The notes beneath the pieces are model-generated. The model was given only the letters and a program-made list of their open reading frames with translations. It made no database searches and was not told the DNA's origin. 64,000 bases of DNA. It comes from Actinoplanes nipponensis (GTDB lineage Bacteria > Actinomycetota > Actinomycetes > Mycobacteriales > Micromonosporaceae). Where the stretch lies: positions 62,001 through 126,000 of the forward strand of contig NZ_BOMQ01000065.1 of NCBI RefSeq assembly GCF_016862275.1, in the 5' to 3' direction. Shown piece by piece: positions 8,455 to 16,563 of this stretch. The first letter of the stretch is position 1, and each line of letters opens with the position of its first letter. The position numbers were made by a program, and so were the translations under genes.

Positions 8455-9534
8455 ATGACGACAACGGATGTCCCGGCCCTGGACGAGGCGAAGCTCGAGG
8501 CCTTCGTCGGGCAGGCGGTGCTCGACATGGGCGCGGCCATCTCGGGCCTGCTGGTGCACCTGGGCGACCGGCTGGGTCTGTACAAGACGATGGCCGGCGC
8601 GGGCCCGATGACCTCGGCCACGCTGGCCGAGCGGACCGGCACGGCCGAGCGGTACGTGCGCGAGTGGCTGGCCAACCAGGCCGCCGGCGGCTACGTCGTC
8701 TACGACCCGGCCGGCCTTACCTACGAGTTACCCGCCGAACAGGCCATGGTCGTCGCCAACGAGGACAGCCCGGTCTTCCTCGCCGGCGCGTTCGAGACCA
8801 TCGCCGCCTGCTACGCCGATCACGCCGTACTCCTCGACGCGTTCCGCACCGGCGCCGGAATCGGCTGGCACGCCCACGACGAGCGGCTGTTCTCCGGCGT
8901 CGTACGGCTCTTCCGGCCCGGCTACGCCGCCCACCTCGTCAGCGAATGGCTGCCGGCGCTCGACGGCGTGGTCGACAAGCTGCGGGCCGGCGCGAGGGTC
9001 GCCGACGTCGGCTGCGGGTACGGCGCGTCCACGATCATCATGGCGCGGGCCTTCGAGCACTCCACGTTCGCCGGCTTCGACATCCACCAGCCCTCCATCC
9101 GGTCCGCCCGCGCCGCCGCCGCCGAGGCCGGCCTGCGGACGCGGGCGACCTTCGACGTCGCCGCCGCCCAGGACCTGCCGGGCCACGGCTACGACCTGGT
9201 GTGCCTGTTCGACACCCTGCACGACATGGGCGATCCGGTCGGCGCCGCCCGCCGCATCCGTCAGGCGCTGGCCCCGGACGGCACCCTGCTGCTGGTCGAG
9301 CCCAACGCGGGTGACGCCCTCGAGCAGAACCTCAACCCCGTCGGCCGCACCTTCTACGGCCTGTCCACGGCCGTCTGCACCCCGGGTTCGCTGGCCCAGG
9401 AGGTCGGCCTCGGGCTCGGCGCGCAGGCCGGCGAACACCGGCTCGCGGCCGTGCTCGGGGAGGCCGGGTTCAGCCGCGTACGGCGGGTCGCCGAAACCCC
9501 GTTCAGCATCGTCCTGGAGGCCCGCCCGTCATGA
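8455..9534 (+). CDS. SAM-dependent methyltransferase with N-terminal winged-helix domain
   Basis: The 359-residue product has an N-terminal helical/winged-helix dimerisation part (about 1-100, with TLAERTGTAERYVREWLANQ) as in the Rv2258c family, and a class I methyltransferase domain whose motif I is VADVGCGYGAS near residue 182, followed by AGFDIH and LVCLFDTLHDMGDP. These residues bind S-adenosylmethionine. The acceptor substrate is unknown; relatives methylate small molecules. The ATG at 8455 is preceded by GCGGAG. Its stop overlaps the next start (ATGA), starting a three-gene unit. Confidence 0.87.
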   Translation: MTTTDVPALDEAKLEAFVGQAVLDMGAAISGLLVHLGDRLGLYKTMAGAGPMTSATLAERTGTAERYVREWLANQAAGGYVVYDPAGLTYELPAEQAMVVANEDSPVFLAGAFETIAACYADHAVLLDAFRTGAGIGWHAHDERLFSGVVRLFRPGYAAHLVSEWLPALDGVVDKLRAGARVADVGCGYGASTIIMARAFEHSTFAGFDIHQPSIRSARAAAAEAGLRTRATFDVAAAQDLPGHGYDLVCLFDTLHDMGDPVGAARRIRQALAPDGTLLLVEPNAGDALEQNLNPVGRTFYGLSTAVCTPGSLAQEVGLGLGAQAGEHRLAAVLGEAGFSRVRRVAETPFSIVLEARPS

Positions 9535-9911
9535 CCATCGACGCAACCGTCACCGAAGCCGTGGTCCGCCAGCACCTGCGGGCGTTCCTCGAACAAAGGG
9601 GCGTCGCCGCGATAGTGAGCGACTACGACGAGGACGCGCACTTCTACAGCGCCGACCGGATCTACCGCGGGAAACGGGAGATCCGCGGCTTCTTCGAGGA
9701 CTTCATGGCGGCCCTGCCGAGCCGGGCGGTCGACCGTTTCACGCTCAGGAGCCTGCAGGTCGACCGGGACGTCGCCTGCATCACCTGGTGCGTGGGCAGC
9801 GACATCCCGCTCGGCACCGACACCTTCGTGGTGGGCAACGGCAAGATCGTCTCCCAGACGTTCGCCATGTACGCGGCGCCCGCCGACGACCACCGCCGGG
9901 AGGCGTCATGA
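9531..9911 (+). CDS. SnoaL-like / NTF2-fold protein
   Basis: The 126-residue protein has the length and pattern of the SnoaL-like NTF2 fold: an N-terminal helix, YDEDAHFYSADRIYRGKREIRGFFEDF and a C-terminal strand ending in KIVSQTFAMYA. Members act as small isomerases, cyclases or hydrolases, or have no known catalytic role. It is coupled to the methyltransferase through ATGA at 9531-9534 and to the next gene through ATGA at 9908-9911. The pairing hints at modification of a small molecule. Confidence 0.8.
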   Translation: MTIDATVTEAVVRQHLRAFLEQRGVAAIVSDYDEDAHFYSADRIYRGKREIRGFFEDFMAALPSRAVDRFTLRSLQVDRDVACITWCVGSDIPLGTDTFVVGNGKIVSQTFAMYAAPADDHRREAS

Positions 9912-10420
9912 GCACCCGAGCCGGTCGCTTCTCCCGGGTGTTCCTGGCGCGCCCGGTCCTCGCGATGATTCTCGGCGTGGTGCTCGCGGGCATGCCGGTG
10001 ACGCAGGCGGCCGCGTACGCCTCCGCGCCGAATCCCGGCGACTTTCTCGCGCTGACGACAGACCGGTCGAATCCCGATGTCGTGACCTTCACGCTCACCG
10101 CGGACACCGCGGTCGGCGACTGCGTGGCGCTGAGCGGCGGCACCCTGCAGGTGCCACGGCCGTCCGCCTCGGGACTGACGTACGTGGCGTGGACGCAACG
10201 GGCGTACACCCAGAAGACCAAGAACTACGACCAGTGGCACAGCGAGCTCACGCTGCTGGGCGCGGACGGCGGTAGCTACCTCGTCCCGACCAGGGTGGAC
10301 AGCGACAAGATGAGCACGGCTTGGCAGGTCTACGGGTGGACCAAGCACTCGATCGTCTTCCCGATGACCTCGGCGTTCTACGCACAGATCAACGGCGTGC
10401 AGTGGGTCGCCTACTGCTGA
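9908..10420 (+). CDS. Secreted hypothetical protein
   Basis: The 170-residue protein has a signal peptide (basic MSTRAGRFSRVF, hydrophobic core, probable cleavage after AAAYA near residue 38) and a mature part of about 130 residues with two cysteines, one of them the last residue. The middle contains WTQRAYTQKTKNYDQWHSE and WTKHSIVFPMTS. I do not recognise the family. Its start overlaps the stop of the SnoaL-like gene, so a secreted protein is translationally coupled to two cytosolic enzymes, which is unusual. Confidence 0.7.
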   Translation: MSTRAGRFSRVFLARPVLAMILGVVLAGMPVTQAAAYASAPNPGDFLALTTDRSNPDVVTFTLTADTAVGDCVALSGGTLQVPRPSASGLTYVAWTQRAYTQKTKNYDQWHSELTLLGADGGSYLVPTRVDSDKMSTAWQVYGWTKHSIVFPMTSAFYAQINGVQWVAYC

Positions 10421-10432
10421 GACCCGCCGCAC

Positions 10433-10472
10433 CCCGGCGAAGGCCCGGACCGCGGTCCGGGCCTTCGCCGGG
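10433..10472. terminator. Perfect 40-base palindrome, bidirectional terminator
   Basis: Positions 10433-10452 are exactly the reverse complement of 10453-10472, giving a 20-bp stem with no spacer. It lies between two convergent genes (stops at 10420 and 10527) and therefore probably ends transcription on both strands. Confidence 0.75.
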
Positions 10473-10526
10473 TGGTGTGCCGGCGCCCGGCGGCCATGAC
10501 AGCCGGCCCCGAGGCCGGTCCGGCCG

Positions 10527-12113
10527 TCAGTCGGCGGTCACGGTCAGGATCAGCGGACCGCCGGGGATCGGGTTGCCGGTGTCACCGGGATAGCCCCAGC
10601 TGCTGGTGTTCCCGGCCTCGTCGGTCAGCGAGAAGCCGATCGTGTACTGCCCGGGCGCCAGCCGGCCGGTCGACACGGCGAAGTGGAAGATCCCGGTGCC
10701 GTCGTCGTGCTGGCCGCCGTACATGCCGCCCTGCGAGGCGCCCGTGCTGTCGTAGATCGTCGCGCTGAACTGCGAGATCGGGGCGAGATCGTCCACCTCG
10801 ACCGTGACGTCGAAGCCGAGACCCCAGGCGTCCTCGGTCTCCTGCGGCGTCCAGGTCGCCTTGGGCAGCTTGGCCGAGAGCACGACCGGCGCCTTGTCGT
10901 CCGGCACCTGGGTGATCGTGAGGCCGACGGCGGGCGCGCCGTAGGCCGTGCCGTAGAAGGCGACGTTGCCGGCCCCGTCGGTCAGCTTGACGCCGTCGAT
11001 GTCGCAGCGGCTGGCCCAGCCGGATCCCATCACGATCTCCACCGAGACGGTGCCGTCGTCGCCCACCACCGGCGTGTGCGACGGCTGCGAGCACCAGGAC
11101 AGGTCGACGTCGACGGAGGCCAGGCCGCCGACCGCGCCGTGCGGCTTGAACGTGAGCGCCGTCGACGCCTGCTTGCGCCAGTTGTTCACCTGCGGCTCGG
11201 TGAGCGCGAAGTCCGACGCGCTGACCACGTCGTTGCGGCTCACCTGGATCGGCGCCGGCCCCTGCGGTGAGGTGTCGGCCCGGGTGTTGCCCCAGGTGTC
11301 GGTCAGGTCGAGCCGGGCGACGCGCCAGGTGCCGGACGGTGAGCCGGCGGGCACGGCGATCGAGACGGGACAGGTCACCCAGCTCGGGTCGTACGCCGTC
11401 TCGTCGTTGCAGGACCACCGCGAACCGCTCTGGGTGAGCTGGAAGGTGGTGCTCACCCGCGTGCCCCCCGGGCCGGCCAGGGTGAGCTTGCCCCGCTTGA
11501 AGGCGGACTCGTCCACGATCCGCGCGCGGTAGCGCAGGGTCACCCCGGAACCGTCGTCGTAGAAGCCGCGCGGCTGGTCGAAGTCGAAGAAGAGCTGCTC
11601 GGCCACCGGCCCCGCGGTGTCGACGAGCTGGGTCACGGCCAGCGCGGCCGGGCCCGGGTCACGCACGGTGCGCGCATGGGCGACGTCATCGGCGATGGTC
11701 ACCTTCGTGACCCGCCAGACCGCCTCGGCCGCCGTCGAGTAGCGCGGCACCGCGAACGCGTAGGCGTAGGAGGACTCCTGTGCCGTGCCGGAGCCCTCGA
11801 CCTGCGACTGGCCCCAGTCCAGGTCGTAACTCACCGTGCGGGGCTGGCCGACCTGCTCGGCCCCGGCGAACTGGCGCAGCTCGACCGCGCCGCTGACCCG
11901 CTGGGCCTTGGCGGCCCGGTCGGTGATCGTCCACGTGAGATTGACGACGGCGTTGTCCTGCGTGACGTCGACCTGCGGGCGGTCGAAGGCGATCGATGTG
12001 AGCTCGAGAACCGGGCCGGCCGCCGACGCCGCCCGGGCCGGAGTCGTGATGGACAGGGCGACCGCGGCGGCGGCCAGGGTCGTGACGAGCGCGCGGAGGC
12101 GCCAGGACTTCAT
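10527..12113 (-). CDS. Large secreted protein, Ig-like fold predicted
   Basis: The 528-residue protein has a signal peptide (MKSWRLRALVTTL..., cleavage near ARA-AS at 28) and no other membrane helix, so it is probably exported. The mature part is rich in beta-type segments with recurring phrases such as DRAAKAQRVSG, SGSRWSCNDE, DLTDTWGNT and LTDEAGNTSSWGYPGD. This looks like a string of Ig or Ig-like domains found in surface and extracellular actinobacterial proteins. No catalytic site is visible. It faces the secreted-protein cassette across a terminator. Confidence 0.7.
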   Translation of the reverse strand: MKSWRLRALVTTLAAAAVALSITTPARAASAAGPVLELTSIAFDRPQVDVTQDNAVVNLTWTITDRAAKAQRVSGAVELRQFAGAEQVGQPRTVSYDLDWGQSQVEGSGTAQESSYAYAFAVPRYSTAAEAVWRVTKVTIADDVAHARTVRDPGPAALAVTQLVDTAGPVAEQLFFDFDQPRGFYDDGSGVTLRYRARIVDESAFKRGKLTLAGPGGTRVSTTFQLTQSGSRWSCNDETAYDPSWVTCPVSIAVPAGSPSGTWRVARLDLTDTWGNTRADTSPQGPAPIQVSRNDVVSASDFALTEPQVNNWRKQASTALTFKPHGAVGGLASVDVDLSWCSQPSHTPVVGDDGTVSVEIVMGSGWASRCDIDGVKLTDGAGNVAFYGTAYGAPAVGLTITQVPDDKAPVVLSAKLPKATWTPQETEDAWGLGFDVTVEVDDLAPISQFSATIYDSTGASQGGMYGGQHDDGTGIFHFAVSTGRLAPGQYTIGFSLTDEAGNTSSWGYPGDTGNPIPGGPLILTVTAD

Positions 12114-12200
12114 CCACTTTCTCCCCGTGTATCAGGATCCCTCGATGGGATCGTGCGCCGAGGATAGCGGCGAGGTCCGACAGAAACCGGGTGCCCCTGG

Positions 12201-12590
12201 TCAGTTCCCGGGGACGGCCAGGCCCGCGCCCCACCGCAGCGCGAGGCCCGGACTGCCACCGGCGGCCGGACCCAGGTCACGGCGTTTCCGGCTGCTCAAC
12301 TGGGCGGTGGCGGCCTCGGCGCTGGCCCGCAGCCGACCGGCCTCCGCCTTGAGGGCCAGGGCGCCGTCGTCGGAGAGCCGGTAGTAACGGCGCGTACGCC
12401 CGTCGACGACCTCCTCGCGGTCCGGCTCGACCAGGCCCTCGGCCACGAGGCGGTCGAGGGCCGCGTACAGGGTGCCGGCCTGGAGCCGCACCCGGCCGTC
12501 GGAGAGCCGGGCGGCCTCCTGGATGACGCCGTAGCCGTGCCGCGCCTCGGTGGCCAGGCAGGTGAGGATCCAGAACGTGGGTTCGCGCAT
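12201..12590 (-). CDS. PadR family transcriptional regulator
   Basis: The 129-residue protein has the PadR winged-helix domain: FWILTCLATEARHGYGVIQE, then LQAGTLYAALDRLVAEGLVE and RRYYRLSDDGALAL. It is shorter than many PadR proteins, with a short Arg- and Gly-rich tail instead of the second helix domain. It lies 31 bases downstream of a large membrane protein gene on the same strand and is probably cotranscribed with it, a common PadR/membrane-protein arrangement. It probably controls that operon. Confidence 0.85.
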   Translation of the reverse strand: MREPTFWILTCLATEARHGYGVIQEAARLSDGRVRLQAGTLYAALDRLVAEGLVEPDREEVVDGRTRRYYRLSDDGALALKAEAGRLRASAEAATAQLSSRKRRDLGPAAGGSPGLALRWGAGLAVPGN

Positions 12591-12621
12591 GACGGCGGCC
12601 GTTTCTCTAGCTGAGGGGAGA

Positions 12622-14112
12622 TCAGTCCCGGACCTGGCGGACGGTGACGACGCCCGGCATACCGTCCACTTCCTGAAGCAGAGCGGGGTAGTCGGTCGCC
12701 ACGTTCAATTCAACCGCGAAGAAGTACGGCAGGCCCGCCACCGCCGCGGCCGGAACCTCGGCGCCGTCGCAGTACTCGGCGCGGAACTCGGGCGAAGCCG
12801 GGTCCCAGATCAGGCCGCTGTCGCTGCCGGCCCAGCTGCGCCGGATCGCCGCGGTGATCAGATTGCGCTGGTCCGGGGTGGAGGACGGGTCGACGTACAC
12901 GCGGGCCGCCCGGCTGCCGGCGACCTCGCCCGGCGGCGCGGCGGGCGGCGGCCCGGGGGCGGGCCGGCAGTCCGGGCGGGCCAGCGGCGGGGTCGCCGTC
13001 GCCGACCAGGGCGCCGGGAGGAGGAAGCCGGCCACCAGCAGGAGGGTCAGCGCCAGCAGGGTGCCACCCGCGGCGCGGGGCCTGCGGCGCAGGTACGCGA
13101 CCCCGCGCCCCAGAACGCTCTTCCACGGGCTCGGCCCGAGCAGCAACGCACCGAGCAGCAGCAGCACCACCGGTACCGCCGCCACCGGCAGGAAGCCGCT
13201 CCCCAGTCCCACCAGGCCGCCCCACCAAGGGGCGTCGCCCGGCACGTCCGGCACGGGGGTCAGCGTCATGGCCGGCAGGAGCAGCACGAGCGCCATCACC
13301 GTGAGCGAGCCGGGGAGCCCCCCGGAGTACTCGGCGGCCCAGAACCGGCGGCTGACCCAGGCGGCCAGGAACCAGGTGAGGACGAAGCCGAGGAGCGCGC
13401 CGGCCCGGGCGATCCAGAGCAGCCGGGGCGGGGTCTCCTGGCGCACGGTCAGGGTGAGGCCGCCGTCGCCGTCGTACGCGGGCATCCCGCTGTACAGGTA
13501 GTTCGCGTAGCCCACGACCAGGCCGTCCCGGGTCGCCCAGAAGGTCGCGCCGCTGGACTCCCCGCGGTCGACCATCGGCGTGGGCGGCTCGTACAGGTAG
13601 TCGTGGACCTCCCAGCCGGCGGCGGTGAGCCGGTCCACGGCGGCGGTGGAGTAGCCGGGGACGTCCCGGGTGGTGGCGTCGCGGTGCCGGAGCCAGTAGG
13701 TGACGTAGCCGTACTCGATGCCCTCGCCGTCGCCCTGCTCGACGATCGGCTCGGCCTCGCCCCCGCCCCACACGTGCTGGCCGGGAAAGACGGTGCGGGT
13801 GAGCTCGGCGGTGACCGCGGCCGGCGGCGTGGCGGAGAAGAACTCCAGGCCCAGCCGGTGGGCCGCCGCCCCGCCGAAGTAGGCCCCGGCCAGGGCGGCC
13901 AGCACCGAGAGGACCACGACCGTCGAGGTACGCGGGTAGCCGAGGCGGGCGCGCAGGCCGTACCGGATCAGATTGACGGCCTCGCGCGCCGTGGGCCGAC
14001 GCTGCCCCGGCGAGGCGGCGTCGAGCAGGGTGTCCAGGAGTTCGTCGCGGCGCGGCCCCCTGGGGTAGGCGCGCAGCAAGCGGCGGTAGGCGCGGCCGAG
14101 GTCGGCGGACAT
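12622..14112 (-). CDS. Multi-pass membrane protein with FtsX-like C-terminal extracellular domain
   Basis: The protein of about 496 residues has an N-terminal cytosolic helix region (RAYRRLLRAYPRGPRRDELLDTLLDAA, a permease-prefix type segment), about six transmembrane helices, and a C-terminal domain that resembles the extracellular domain of FtsX: RVYVDPSSTPDQRNLITAAI, then a YFFAVELN strand and a final LQEVDGMPGVVTVRQV. No ABC-type ATPase gene is adjacent. I chose the ATG at 14112 rather than the TTG at 14121 because a good promoter ends 7 bases before that ATG. It is followed by a PadR regulator gene. Confidence 0.7.
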   Translation of the reverse strand: MSADLGRAYRRLLRAYPRGPRRDELLDTLLDAASPGQRRPTAREAVNLIRYGLRARLGYPRTSTVVVLSVLAALAGAYFGGAAAHRLGLEFFSATPPAAVTAELTRTVFPGQHVWGGGEAEPIVEQGDGEGIEYGYVTYWLRHRDATTRDVPGYSTAAVDRLTAAGWEVHDYLYEPPTPMVDRGESSGATFWATRDGLVVGYANYLYSGMPAYDGDGGLTLTVRQETPPRLLWIARAGALLGFVLTWFLAAWVSRRFWAAEYSGGLPGSLTVMALVLLLPAMTLTPVPDVPGDAPWWGGLVGLGSGFLPVAAVPVVLLLLGALLLGPSPWKSVLGRGVAYLRRRPRAAGGTLLALTLLLVAGFLLPAPWSATATPPLARPDCRPAPGPPPAAPPGEVAGSRAARVYVDPSSTPDQRNLITAAIRRSWAGSDSGLIWDPASPEFRAEYCDGAEVPAAAVAGLPYFFAVELNVATDYPALLQEVDGMPGVVTVRQVRD

Positions 14113-14119
14113 GGGCGCC

Positions 14120-14149
14120 AATATAGAGTTGATCTGACTATCGGGTCAA
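14120..14149 (-). promoter_or_regulatory. Leaderless promoter of the FtsX-like membrane protein gene
   Basis: Read on the minus strand, TTGACC (14149-14144) and TATATT (14125-14120) are separated by 18 bases, and the ATG begins 7 bases after the -10 element. This is a near-consensus housekeeping promoter that fixes the start codon. Confidence 0.65.
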
Positions 14150-14185
14150 GGAGGCTCGTGACAACACATAGATGGTTTGCGATGA

Positions 14186-14199
14186 TGGGAGCGCTCCCA
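14186..14199. promoter_or_regulatory. CebR operator (cellobiose-responsive box)
   Basis: TGGGAGCGCTCCCA is a perfect 14-bp palindrome identical to the CebR box described in streptomycetes. It lies 106 bases upstream of the GH5 cellulase start and 74 bases upstream of the divergent membrane protein start. CebR, a LacI-type repressor, releases DNA when cello-oligosaccharides are present; the regulator gene itself is not in this window. Confidence 0.9.
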
Positions 14200-14304
14200 G
14201 CCCCGTGTTCGTACCGCTGGTCGATTCCGCCCGGTCGATCAGCCTGATCTGCGAGCCCGAGCTCGGCCAGCCCCAACGCTCGAGACCGACGAGAGGGAAC
14301 CACG

Positions 14305-15912
14305 ATGAGTTCGAGAGTAAGGAAGGCCGGGCTCGCATTCCTTGCCGCCACCCTGACCTTCGCCGGCACCGCGTACGGCGTGACGAGGCCGGCCGCGGCC
14401 GACGTCGTGGCCCAGCTGAACGCCACCCAGCTGGTCGCCGACATGGGCGCCGGCTGGAACCTGGGCAACGCGCTCGAGGCCAACAACAACGGCATCCCCA
14501 GCGAGACGGCATGGGGCAACCCGGTCGTGACCCAGGCCCTCATCGACCGGGTACGGGCGTCGGGTTTCAAGACGATCCGCATCCCCGTCTCGTACCTGGG
14601 AAACATCGGGGCCGGCCCGAACTACCCGGTCAACGCCGCCTGGCTGAACCGCATCCAGGAGGTCGTCGACTACGCCCACAGCCGGGGCCTGTACGTGCTG
14701 ATCAACATGCACGGCGACGGGTACAAGAGCGTCACCGGCTCCTGGCTGATCTGCGACGCGGCCGACCAGACGACGATCAGGGACAAGTACCAGAAGGTCT
14801 GGCAGCAGATCGCGACCAGGTTCCAGAGCTACAACGACCATCTGATCTTCGAGTCCATGAACGAGAACTTCGACGGCCAGTACGGCAACCCGACCCAGCC
14901 GTGCTACTCGAACATCAACGCGTACAACCAGGTCTTCGTGGACACCGTGCGCCGGACCGGCGGCGCCAACGCGTCCCGGTGGCTGCTGGTGCCCGGCTGG
15001 AACACGAACATCGACCACACCGTGGGCAGCGGATTCGTGCTTCCCACCGACCAGAACCGGTCGTCGTCCGTCCCGGCCAACGAGCAGCGGATCATGATCT
15101 CCGTGCACTACTACGACCCGTGGGACTTCGCGGGCCAGGAAGACGGCACCATCACGCAGTGGGGCGCGGGCGCGACCAACCCGGCGAAGAAGTCGGTCTG
15201 GGGCCAGGAGGACTTCCTGGACGGGCAGATGAAGAAGATGTACGACAAGTTCGTCACGCGCGGATACCCGGTCTTCGTCGGTGAGTACGGCTCGATCGAC
15301 AAGACGACGTACGACTCCACCAACAACCGCTACCGCGCGGACTACGCACGCGCCGTGGTGGCGACCGCCAAGAAGTACGGCGCGGCCACCGCCTACTGGG
15401 ACAACGGCTGGAACGGCCAGCACGGCTTCGGCCTGTTCAACCGCAGCACCACCACGGTGACCCAGCAGGGCATCATCGACGCCATCATGAGCGCCGTCGG
15501 CGGCCAGCCCACCCCGCCGACGACCCCGCCCACCACACCGCCCACCACCCCGCCGACCACGCCACCCACCACGCCGCCGACCACCAGCCCGGGCGGCGCC
15601 GGGGCCTGCCGGGTCAGCAGCACGGTCAACGCGTGGAACACGGGCCTGACCACCAGCATCACCATCACCAACACCGGCACCGCCGCCATCAACGGCTGGA
15701 GCCTGGCCTTCACCCTGGCCGCCGGCCAGACCATCGTCTCCGGCTGGAGCGCCACCTACGCTCCGACCAGCGGCACGGTGACCGCGACCAACGCCGGCTA
15801 CAACGGCACGCTCGCGCCGGGCGGCTCGGCGGCCATCGGCTACCAGGCCAACCACAGCGGCAACGCCGCCGCGCCGACCAATTTCCGGCTCAACGGCGTC
15901 GCCTGCAGCTGA
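14305..15912 (+). CDS. Secreted GH5 endoglucanase with C-terminal CBM2
   Basis: The 535-residue protein has a signal peptide (cleavage near AAA-DV, residue 33), a glycoside hydrolase family 5 catalytic domain (about 40-390) with MGAGWNLGNALE, INMHGDGY, the acid/base Glu in FESMNENFDG and the nucleophile Glu in VFVGEYGS, then a Pro-Thr linker of repeated TPPT units (about 395-430) and a family 2 carbohydrate-binding module (about 434-535, bounded by two Cys). It should cleave beta-1,4-glucan outside the cell while bound to cellulose. GAGAGGGAA supports the ATG. A CebR box upstream indicates induction by cello-oligosaccharides. Confidence 0.95.
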   Translation: MSSRVRKAGLAFLAATLTFAGTAYGVTRPAAADVVAQLNATQLVADMGAGWNLGNALEANNNGIPSETAWGNPVVTQALIDRVRASGFKTIRIPVSYLGNIGAGPNYPVNAAWLNRIQEVVDYAHSRGLYVLINMHGDGYKSVTGSWLICDAADQTTIRDKYQKVWQQIATRFQSYNDHLIFESMNENFDGQYGNPTQPCYSNINAYNQVFVDTVRRTGGANASRWLLVPGWNTNIDHTVGSGFVLPTDQNRSSSVPANEQRIMISVHYYDPWDFAGQEDGTITQWGAGATNPAKKSVWGQEDFLDGQMKKMYDKFVTRGYPVFVGEYGSIDKTTYDSTNNRYRADYARAVVATAKKYGAATAYWDNGWNGQHGFGLFNRSTTTVTQQGIIDAIMSAVGGQPTPPTTPPTTPPTTPPTTPPTTPPTTSPGGAGACRVSSTVNAWNTGLTTSITITNTGTAAINGWSLAFTLAAGQTIVSGWSATYAPTSGTVTATNAGYNGTLAPGGSAAIGYQANHSGNAAAPTNFRLNGVACS

Positions 15913-15928
15913 CGCACGAAACGGGGCC

Positions 15929-15964
15929 GACGGGCCGGGGCCGCCGAGGTGGTCCCGGCCCGTC
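15929..15964 (+). terminator. Hairpin terminator after the cellulase gene
   Basis: Arms GACGGGCCGGG (15929-15939) and CCCGGCCCGTC (15954-15964) pair perfectly around a 14-base loop, 17 bases after the cellulase stop. There is no T-run, as usual in high-GC actinobacteria. Confidence 0.6.
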
Positions 15965-16002
15965 GTGCGCTACGCCGGCGGGGCGGCGGCGAATCCCACG
16001 CC

Positions 16003-16488
16003 TTACCGGGGCCTGCTGGTCCCCACGAGGATCGCCCGGCCCACAGTGTGCGGGATCAGCGCGATGTTCAGCAGCGCCCGGCTCGCGCCCTCGGGTATCT
16101 CCAGCGATTCGACGGCCAGCGCGGTGACGCAGATGTACATCCGGTGGACGCCGGTCCCGGCCGGCGGATTGGCCCCGGTGTAACCCACGCCGCCAAGGTC
16201 GTTGACCAGGGCGATGCCGGCGCCGCCACCGTGCGGGAGTCCGCTCAGGGTGGCCGGGATGTCCTTGACCGCCCAGTGCCACAGCCCGCCCGGGATCGGG
16301 GCGTCGGCGTCGAACGCGGTCACCACCAGGCTCCGGGCGCCCTCGGGCGGGTGACCCCAGAAGAGCTCGGGCGACTCGTTCAGCGGCTGGTAGGCGGAGT
16401 CGGGCAGCGCCCCACCGTCGGTGAAGTCCTGGCTGGTGACGGTGAATGCGGGCGCGGGAAAGGCCAGGGCGTACGGGTCGTAGGTCAT
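16003..16488 (-). CDS. PEBP family protein (YbhB/YbcL, Raf-kinase-inhibitor-like)
   Basis: The 161-residue protein has the family motifs: ESPELFWGHPPEGARSLVV, the DADAP loop (VVTAFDADAPIPGGLWHW) and GVHRMYICVTALAVE. Bacterial members are soluble proteins of uncertain role that bind anionic ligands. The ATG at 16488 has GAGGAG a few bases upstream and is the natural N terminus (MTYDPYAL). It is divergent from a MarR gene across a short region with two near-identical palindromes, so it is the probable target of that regulator. Confidence 0.88.
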   Translation of the reverse strand: MTYDPYALAFPAPAFTVTSQDFTDGGALPDSAYQPLNESPELFWGHPPEGARSLVVTAFDADAPIPGGLWHWAVKDIPATLSGLPHGGGAGIALVNDLGGVGYTGANPPAGTGVHRMYICVTALAVESLEIPEGASRALLNIALIPHTVGRAILVGTSRPR

Positions 16489-16509
16489 CCATGCTCCTCG
16501 GGTCAGATA

Positions 16510-16524
16510 TACAGCATTGCTGTG
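16510..16524. promoter_or_regulatory. MarR operator candidate, copy 1
   Basis: TACAGCATTGCTGTG is a 7-1-7 palindrome with one mismatch at the outer base. It is 21 bases upstream of the PEBP start and its centre is 28 bp from that of the second copy. Confidence 0.65.
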
Positions 16525-16537
16525 CTCCGGAGGAAAG

Positions 16538-16552
16538 TACAGCAATGCTGTA
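16538..16552. promoter_or_regulatory. MarR operator candidate, copy 2
   Basis: TACAGCAATGCTGTA is a perfect 7-1-7 palindrome ending 11 bases before the MarR start codon. Bound repressor would cover the transcription start, which fits autorepression together with repression of the divergent PEBP gene. Confidence 0.7.
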
Positions 16553-16563
16553 TGTTTGTCGGC

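Noticed and set aside
12622..14112. Second FtsX paralogue with its own ATPase
   Set aside because: Helix number and the N-terminal head differ from FtsX, and no ABC ATPase gene is adjacent, so it is only described as FtsX-like in one domain.
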